A DNA stretch of 64,000 bases from Azoarcus sp. (lineage in GTDB: Bacteria > Pseudomonadota > Gammaproteobacteria > Burkholderiales > Rhodocyclaceae), in the NCBI GenBank assembly GCA_031268195.1, contig JAIRXQ010000060.1, positions 28,643 to 92,642 on the forward strand, given 5' to 3'. The position numbers were made by a program, and so were the translations under genes. The notes below the pieces were generated by a model. That model was not told the DNA's origin. It did not search any database and saw nothing but the letters and a program-made list of their open reading frames with translations. Below, one piece after another: positions 59,060 through 64,000 of this stretch (positions are counted from its first letter, which is position 1; every line of letters begins with the position of its first letter).

Positions 59060-59407
59060 ATGTTGATCACCTTCAAATCGAAAGCCGGAGCCGACGTCCT
59101 CATGCTCGGCAAGGCCGCCAGCCAGTTGATCGAAATCCTGGGCAAGGATGCTGCCGACGGCAAAGGCATCATCACCGTCGAACAATTGCCGCGGGCCATC
59201 GCCCGCTTGCAGACGGCCATTGCGAAAGAGCGCGAACAGCTGGCCGCCCAAAGCGCCGAGGAGCGCGACGCCGAAGAAGAAACCGCCCGCGAGGAAGGCC
59301 GCACCGGCATGAACGCCGCGGTCAACCTTACCCAGCGCGCCTGGCCGCTGCTCGATCTGCTGCAACGCGCACAGGCCGAGCGTGAGCCTGTCGTGTGGGG
59401 CGTTTGA
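59060..59407 (+). CDS. DUF1840 protein
   Basis: A small acidic 115-residue protein of unknown function, common in Betaproteobacteria. MLITFKSKAGADVLMLGKAA and QLIEILGKDAADGKGIIT fit DUF1840, followed by a charged helix (AQSAEERDAEEETAREEG) and the AWPLLDLLQRAQAE tail. It begins 10 bases after hpt and its end overlaps the next gene by 13 bases. The role is not known. Confidence 0.82.
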   Translation: MLITFKSKAGADVLMLGKAASQLIEILGKDAADGKGIITVEQLPRAIARLQTAIAKEREQLAAQSAEERDAEEETAREEGRTGMNAAVNLTQRAWPLLDLLQRAQAEREPVVWGV

Positions 59408-60039
59408 AGGACGCGCGCTTGATTCACATCGACCAAGCCTGCTTCGAGACGCTCGTGTCCGGCGGCCAGATCATCGAAGCCGATGGCTTCGGCCCCAAGG
59501 TCTACCTGCTGCCCGACGGCGCCTATGTCAAGATTTTCCGGCGCAAACGCTGGCTGTCTTCGGCCATGTGGTCGCCCTACGCGCAGCGCTTCTCCGACAA
59601 CTGCCGCACGCTCGCCGCGCGCGGCGTCCCCTGCCCCGACATCATCGCCGTCTATCGCATCCCGTCCATCGAACGCGATGCCGTACATTACAGCCCCCTG
59701 CCCGGACAAAGCCTGCGCCAGATTCTCAAACAGGGCATCGACGCAGCAGAGGCCGCCGCGCTTCGTCGTCAGCTCGGCGGCTTCGTCGCCCGCCTCCATG
59801 CCCTCGGCGTCTACTTCCGCTCGCTGCATCTGGGCAATATCGTGCGCACGCCGCAGGGCGAACTCGGCCTGATCGACACCGCCGATATGCGCATTTTCCG
59901 CCGTGGCCTCGGCCGCCTGCTGCGCGCCCGCAATCTCAAACACATGCGGCGTCATGCGCAGGAAGGCGGCTGGCTCGGCGCAGACGGCGAATTCTTCACC
60001 GCCTACCGCCAGGCGGCCGCGGAAAACGCACCCGCTTGA
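59395..60039 (+). CDS. InaA/RfaP-type lipopolysaccharide-kinase-like protein
   Basis: 214-residue protein with a kinase-like fold: VYLLPDGAYVKIFRRKRWL (the ATP-binding lysine), SLRQILKQGI, and a catalytic-loop-like GVYFRSLHLGNIVRTPQGEL, then GLIDTADMRI for the Mg-binding aspartate. Members are often annotated toluene tolerance or LPS core kinases. The reading starts with GTG overlapping DUF1840. mfd follows 16 bases later. Substrate is not evident from context. Confidence 0.78.
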   Translation: MGRLKDARLIHIDQACFETLVSGGQIIEADGFGPKVYLLPDGAYVKIFRRKRWLSSAMWSPYAQRFSDNCRTLAARGVPCPDIIAVYRIPSIERDAVHYSPLPGQSLRQILKQGIDAAEAAALRRQLGGFVARLHALGVYFRSLHLGNIVRTPQGELGLIDTADMRIFRRGLGRLLRARNLKHMRRHAQEGGWLGADGEFFTAYRQAAAENAPA

Positions 60040-60055
60040 CGCCGCCATTGCCGTG

Positions 60056-63000
60056 ATGCCGTCCGCCTTCGACGCCCTTCTTCCCTCGCTTGCCGCGTTG
60101 ACGCTGCCCAAACCCGGCGCGCGCCTCGAACTGCCGCCGCTGGCGGGTTCCGCTGACGCGCTGGCCATCGCCGCGCTCGCCGCGCGCGGACAGATGCTCA
60201 CCGTCGTCACCGCGCGCCCGCTGGAGGCGCAGCGACTGGCCGAAGAAATCGCCTGGTTCGCGCCGGAATTGCGCGTGCACGTGCTGCCAGACTGGGAAAC
60301 GCTGCCCTACGACACTTTTTCGCCGCACCGGGATTTGATCTCCGAGCGTCTCTCCACGCTGCACGCCATCTCGCGCGCCGAGGCCGATGTGGTGCTCGCG
60401 CCCGCGAGCACGGCGCTTACCCGCATGGCGCCAGCCTCCTTCCTTGCCGGTCACACTTTCTTTTTCGCACAGGGCGAAGCGCTCAAGCTCGATCGTCTGC
60501 GCATGCAACTGGCGCTGGGTGGCTACACCAGCGTCACACAGGTGGTGAGCCCCGGCGAATTCGCGGTACGCGGCGGACTCGTCGACCTCTATCCGATGGG
60601 CGCGCCCCTGCCGTTTCGCATCGATCTGTTCGACGAAAAAATCGAAAACATCAAGACGTTCGACCCCGACACACAGCGCACCGTCTATCCGACGAAGGAA
60701 ATCCGCCTGCTGCCCGCGCACGAATTTCCGTTCGACGAAGCCGGGCGCACGGCCTTCCGGGGCCGTTTCCGCGAGGCGTTCGAGGGCGATCCCAGCCGCG
60801 CCGCGATCTACAAGGACGTCTCCAATGGCATCGCCCCGGCGGGCGTCGAGTATTACCTGCCGCTTTTCTTCGAGCACACGGCAACACTGTTCGATTACCT
60901 GCCGCCCGGCTCGCCCGTGCTGCTGCATCAGGACGTACCCGCCGCGATTGCCGAATTCTGGCGCGACACACGCGCACGGTTCGATCTGCTGCACGGCGAC
61001 CGCGAACGTCCGATTTTGCCGCCGGAGGCATTGTTTTTACGGGATGAAGATTTTTTTGGCGCCTTGAGGGATCGACCAAAAATGGCGCTGTCCGAAGCGT
61101 TGCGGAAAGGTGGCAGCCAGGGTGCGTTGTCTGCGCCCACCGCCGCGGATGAGCAAACCACCGCACCCATGCAGACGCCTTCGGACACGCGCGACGTGCC
61201 CCGACACGAGCACCGTGGTGCAAAACCCATCGCCCTTCCTCTTCCGCCGCTTGCCGTCGAACGCAAGGCGGCCGATGCGCTGCGCCTGTTCAAAGCCTTC
61301 CGCGCCGGATTCGACGGGCGTGTGCTGCTGCTCGCGGATTCCCCCGGCCGCCGCGAGACGATGGCCGAATTCCTCGCGGAATACGGCGGCGGCGAAAAAC
61401 CCGCCGCCTGCGCCGGATTCGCCGACTTCGCCGCCGCAAACGGACCGACGTTCGCCCTCGCCGCCGCGCCGCTGGCCACCGGGTTCGTGCTGCCCGACAC
61501 GAAGATCGCCATCGTCACCGAAGCCGAGCTTTACGCCGCCAGCGCACGCACCCGCCGTGATACGCGCAAAGCCGCGACGATGGAAGGCTGGCTGCGCGAC
61601 CTCTCGGAGCTAAAGATCGGCGACCCGGTGGTTCACGCTTCGCACGGCATCGGGCGCTACCTCGGCCTCGTGCATATGGACCTGGGTGCGGGTGAGGCGG
61701 AATTCCTCCATCTCGAATATCAGGGCGGCGACAAGCTCTATGTGCCGGTGTCGCAACTGCACGTCATCACCCGTTACGCCGGAGCCGACCCGGACGCCAT
61801 CGATTTGCACCGCCTCGGTTCCGGGCAATGGGAGAAGGCACGTAAAAAAGCCGCGCAGCAGGTGCGCGACACGGCGGCAGAATTGCTCGCGCTTTACGCC
61901 GCGCGCGCGGCGCGCCCGGGACACAAATTCGACTTCAAAACGCACGATCTCGAAGCCTTTGCGGAAGGCTTCGGCTTCGAGACGACGCCCGACCAGCAGG
62001 CCGCCATCGACGCAGTCGTCAATGACATGCGCTCAGCGCAGCCGATGGATCGCCTCGTCTGCGGCGATGTCGGCTTCGGCAAAACCGAAGTGGCGTTGCG
62101 CGCGGCCTTCGTCGCGGTGCAGGACGGGCATCAGGTAGCGGTGCTCTGCCCGACGACGCTCCTGGCCGAACAGCACGCCCAGACTTTCGCGGATCGCTAC
62201 GCCGACTGGCCGGTGAAAATTGCGGAGCTGTCGCGTTTCAAATCCGCGAAGGAGCAGGCCGAAGCGCTGGCGCATCTGGCCGACGGTCGTATCGACATCG
62301 TCATCGGCACGCACCGCCTGCTGCAAAAAGATGTGAAATTCAAGCGCCTCGGGCTGGTGGTGGTCGACGAAGAACACCGCTTCGGCGTGCGCCAGAAAGA
62401 AGCCCTGAAGCGCCTGCGCAGCGAGGTCGACATCCTCACCCTCACCGCGACGCCGATTCCGCGCACCCTCGGCATGGCGATGGAAGGCTTGCGCGAATTC
62501 TCGGTGATCGCCACGGCGCCGCAAAAACGTCTTGCGGTAAAGACTTTCGTGCAGAAGATGAGCAAGGGCGTGGTGCGCGAAGCGGTGCTGCGCGAATTCA
62601 AGCGCGGCGGCCAAGTGTATTTCCTCCATAACGAGGTCGACACCATCGCCAACATGCACCGCCAGCTGGAAGAGCTGCTGCCCGAAGCACGCATCGTCGT
62701 CGGCCACGGCCAGCTGCCCGAGCGCGAGCTCGAACGGGTGATGCGCAACTTCACGCAGCAGCGCGCCAATCTCCTGCTGTGCACGACGATCATCGAAACC
62801 GGCATCGACATTCCCACCGCCAACACCATCGTCATCAACCGCGCCGACCGTTTCGGCCTCGCACAACTGCACCAGCTACGTGGCCGCGTCGGGCGCAGCC
62901 ACCACCAAGCCTACGCCTACCTGCTCACCGACCCGGAAGCGCGCCCCAGCCCGCAAGCCCGCAAGCGGCTGGAAGCCATCTCGCTCATGACCGAACTCGG

Positions 63001-63613
63001 CTCCGGCTTCTACCTTGCCATGCATGACCTCGAAATCCGCGGCGCGGGCGAGGTGCTGGGCGAAAACCAGTCCGGCGAAATCGCGCAAGTCGGCTTCTCG
63101 CTCTACAGCGAAATGCTCAAACGCGCCGTAAACGACCTGCGCGCCGGGAAAGAACCCGAGCTCTCCGGCCCGCTGGAGGTCGTCTCCGAAATCAACCTCT
63201 ACACCCCCGCGCTGTTGCCCACCGATTACTGCTCCGACGTGCAGGAACGCCTCGTCCTCTACAAGCGGCTCGCCAATTGCGAAAACGAAGACGAACTCAC
63301 CGCATTGAAGGAAGAGCTCGTCGACCGCTTCGCCGCGCTGCCCCCGCAAACGCAGGCGCTCATCGAAACCCACCGCCTGCGCCTGCTGCTCGCCTCGTGG
63401 GATATCGTCCGCCTCGATGCCTCGCCCGAACAAATCAGCATTCAGTTCGGCAAAAATGCCCCCATCGACCCCGTGAAAGTGATCCTGCTCATCCAGCAAG
63501 GCAAACACACCCGCATGTCCGGACCGGACAAACTGATCCAGAAAGTCGCCCTGCCGGAATTGCGGCAAAGGGTGGAAGGCGTAAAGAAGCTGCTGGAGGC
63601 AATCAGGGCATGA
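60056..63613 (+). CDS. mfd: Transcription-repair coupling factor
   Basis: Removes RNA polymerase stalled at DNA lesions and recruits UvrA. The 1185-residue product has the UvrB-like N-terminal domains (PDWETLPYDTFSPHRDLISE), the RNA-polymerase-interacting region (GDPVVHASHGIGRYLGL), the RecG-like translocase motor (GDVGFGKTEVALRAAF, VVVDEEHRFGVRQKE, TATPIPRTL, QLRGRVGRSHHQAYAYLL) and the TRCF C-terminal domain. It carries a linker of about forty extra residues near 61090-61240 (Gln/Thr/Pro-rich) relative to E. coli Mfd. Start at MPSAFDALLPSL; a GTG one codon earlier is possible. Confidence 0.96.
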   Translation: MPSAFDALLPSLAALTLPKPGARLELPPLAGSADALAIAALAARGQMLTVVTARPLEAQRLAEEIAWFAPELRVHVLPDWETLPYDTFSPHRDLISERLSTLHAISRAEADVVLAPASTALTRMAPASFLAGHTFFFAQGEALKLDRLRMQLALGGYTSVTQVVSPGEFAVRGGLVDLYPMGAPLPFRIDLFDEKIENIKTFDPDTQRTVYPTKEIRLLPAHEFPFDEAGRTAFRGRFREAFEGDPSRAAIYKDVSNGIAPAGVEYYLPLFFEHTATLFDYLPPGSPVLLHQDVPAAIAEFWRDTRARFDLLHGDRERPILPPEALFLRDEDFFGALRDRPKMALSEALRKGGSQGALSAPTAADEQTTAPMQTPSDTRDVPRHEHRGAKPIALPLPPLAVERKAADALRLFKAFRAGFDGRVLLLADSPGRRETMAEFLAEYGGGEKPAACAGFADFAAANGPTFALAAAPLATGFVLPDTKIAIVTEAELYAASARTRRDTRKAATMEGWLRDLSELKIGDPVVHASHGIGRYLGLVHMDLGAGEAEFLHLEYQGGDKLYVPVSQLHVITRYAGADPDAIDLHRLGSGQWEKARKKAAQQVRDTAAELLALYAARAARPGHKFDFKTHDLEAFAEGFGFETTPDQQAAIDAVVNDMRSAQPMDRLVCGDVGFGKTEVALRAAFVAVQDGHQVAVLCPTTLLAEQHAQTFADRYADWPVKIAELSRFKSAKEQAEALAHLADGRIDIVIGTHRLLQKDVKFKRLGLVVVDEEHRFGVRQKEALKRLRSEVDILTLTATPIPRTLGMAMEGLREFSVIATAPQKRLAVKTFVQKMSKGVVREAVLREFKRGGQVYFLHNEVDTIANMHRQLEELLPEARIVVGHGQLPERELERVMRNFTQQRANLLLCTTIIETGIDIPTANTIVINRADRFGLAQLHQLRGRVGRSHHQAYAYLLTDPEARPSPQARKRLEAISLMTELGSGFYLAMHDLEIRGAGEVLGENQSGEIAQVGFSLYSEMLKRAVNDLRAGKEPELSGPLEVVSEINLYTPALLPTDYCSDVQERLVLYKRLANCENEDELTALKEELVDRFAALPPQTQALIETHRLRLLLASWDIVRLDASPEQISIQFGKNAPIDPVKVILLIQQGKHTRMSGPDKLIQKVALPELRQRVEGVKKLLEAIRA

Positions 63614-63673
63614 ACATGCTGATTTCAGTGCAGCGAAAAATCTTTGAAATTCAACCCGCAACCGGAGAATCCC

Positions 63674-63859
63674 ATGTCCACGACCAAACCCCCACAAGCA
63701 GAAAAACACGCTTTCCAATCACTGCAAACCGTGGAGAGCGCTCGCCATGAAATGCTGTGCAAAGCGGCACGCACGTTGCTCGAATGGAATCGCCCGCTTG
63801 AAGAAATCGTGGACATCACCGGGCTGTCGCGGGAAGAAATCGAAGCTTTGCGCCATTGA
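63674..63859 (+). CDS. Small protein with transposase-family-like C-terminal tail
   Basis: 61 residues with a GGAGA ribosome site before the ATG at 63674. ARTLLEWNRPLEEIVDITGL and SREEIEAL resemble the C-terminal helical tail of Rpn/PD-(D/E)XK transposase-family proteins, but the nuclease domain is missing, so it may be a remnant or an independent small gene. It lies 60 bases after mfd and ends just before a terminator. Confidence 0.55.
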   Translation: MSTTKPPQAEKHAFQSLQTVESARHEMLCKAARTLLEWNRPLEEIVDITGLSREEIEALRH

Positions 63860-63880
63860 CTGACTCGCCCCTCGTGCCAT

Positions 63881-63917
63881 AAAAAACCCCCGCCACCGTT
63901 TGGTGTTGGGGGTTTTT
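63881..63917. terminator. Bidirectional terminator between the small gene and the rrn operon
   Basis: A-run, CCCCC stem and GGGGG complement around a GCCACCGTTTGGTGTT loop that can also pair, followed by TTTTT. On the minus strand it gives GGGGG-T6, so it can end the 5S rRNA transcript, whose 3' end is ten bases away. Confidence 0.85.
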
Positions 63918-63926
63918 GTAATGGTT

Positions 63927-64000
63927 AGCCTGACGAAGACCTACTTTCACGAGCGCGGGGCTCACTATCATCGGCGCGGCCCCGTTTCACGATCCTGTTC
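63927..64000 (-). rRNA. rrf: 5S ribosomal RNA (3' part)
   Basis: The minus strand from the window edge contains GTGAAACGGGGCCGCGCCGA, TGATAGTGAGC, CGTGAAAGTAGGTC and CGTCAGGC, the conserved 3' two thirds of bacterial 5S rRNA. About 74 of the ~115 bases are visible; the 5' part and the rest of an rrn operon lie to the right. The exact 3' end is uncertain by a base or two. Confidence 0.9.

Overview
The window looks like chromosomal DNA of a GC-rich betaproteobacterium, perhaps Rhodocyclales or a relative. Evidence: leuC/entericidin-like/leuD/leuB/asd and gntR||mdh next to sdhCDAB-sdhE-gltA-sucA-sucB-lpd are layouts familiar from Betaproteobacteria, DUF1840 and DUF3108 next to purN fit, and a PEP-CTERM protein sits beside an exopolysaccharide/O-antigen cluster. 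Species is not resolved.

Layout. 1-5045 (minus): aroC, leuC, a small entericidin-like lipoprotein, leuD, leuB and the start of asd. 5275-5990 (plus): a PEP-CTERM protein behind a good sigma-54 promoter. 6074-20928 (minus): a surface polysaccharide operon whose order closely follows the Pseudomonas aeruginosa O5 wbp locus: wbpB, wbpD, wbpE, a wbpC-like acyltransferase, wzx, hisH2, hisF2, wbpG, wbpH, wbpI, a second glycosyltransferase, a methyltransferase, a DegT aminotransferase and a phosphoglycosyl transferase. It should make a UDP-ManNAc3NAcA-type sugar with an acetamidino group. wbpA and wzy are not in the window. The acyltransferase is split by a 7-bp tandem repeat and looks phase-variable, currently OFF.

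21159-28792 (minus): a giant acyl-CoA dehydratase activase-like protein, a DHH phosphoesterase, nudC, an alpha/beta hydrolase and a bacteriohemerythrin. 28935-33836: queD, a small XRE regulator with a perfect 16-bp inverted repeat made of two operators, rsmB, DUF3108, purN, and an HD-GYP protein whose receiver lacks its phospho-acceptor aspartate.

34303-45994 (minus): the TCA operon sdhC-D-A-B-E, gltA, sucA, sucB, lpd, interrupted between sucB and lpd by a low-GC type VI secretion immunity/effector pair (tai4, tae4). A GntR regulator and a divergent mdh follow. 48668-53909: tRNA-Arg(ACG), a gamma-carbonic-anhydrase-like protein, an NlpC/P60 lipoprotein, a HAD protein, fabI, a kinase-like protein, Sua5 and purE. 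53909-58331: folD, and a sensor/regulator pair translationally coupled to a K+/H+ antiporter. 58480-63859 (plus): hpt, DUF1840, an LPS-kinase-like protein, mfd and a small protein. The window ends in the 3' part of a 5S rRNA gene on the minus strand, so an rrn operon lies to the right.

The most notable items are the heptanucleotide switch in the acyltransferase, the Tae4/Tai4 pair inside the TCA operon, the tandem operators of the XRE gene, the sigma-54 control of the PEP-CTERM gene and the pseudo-receiver HD-GYP protein.
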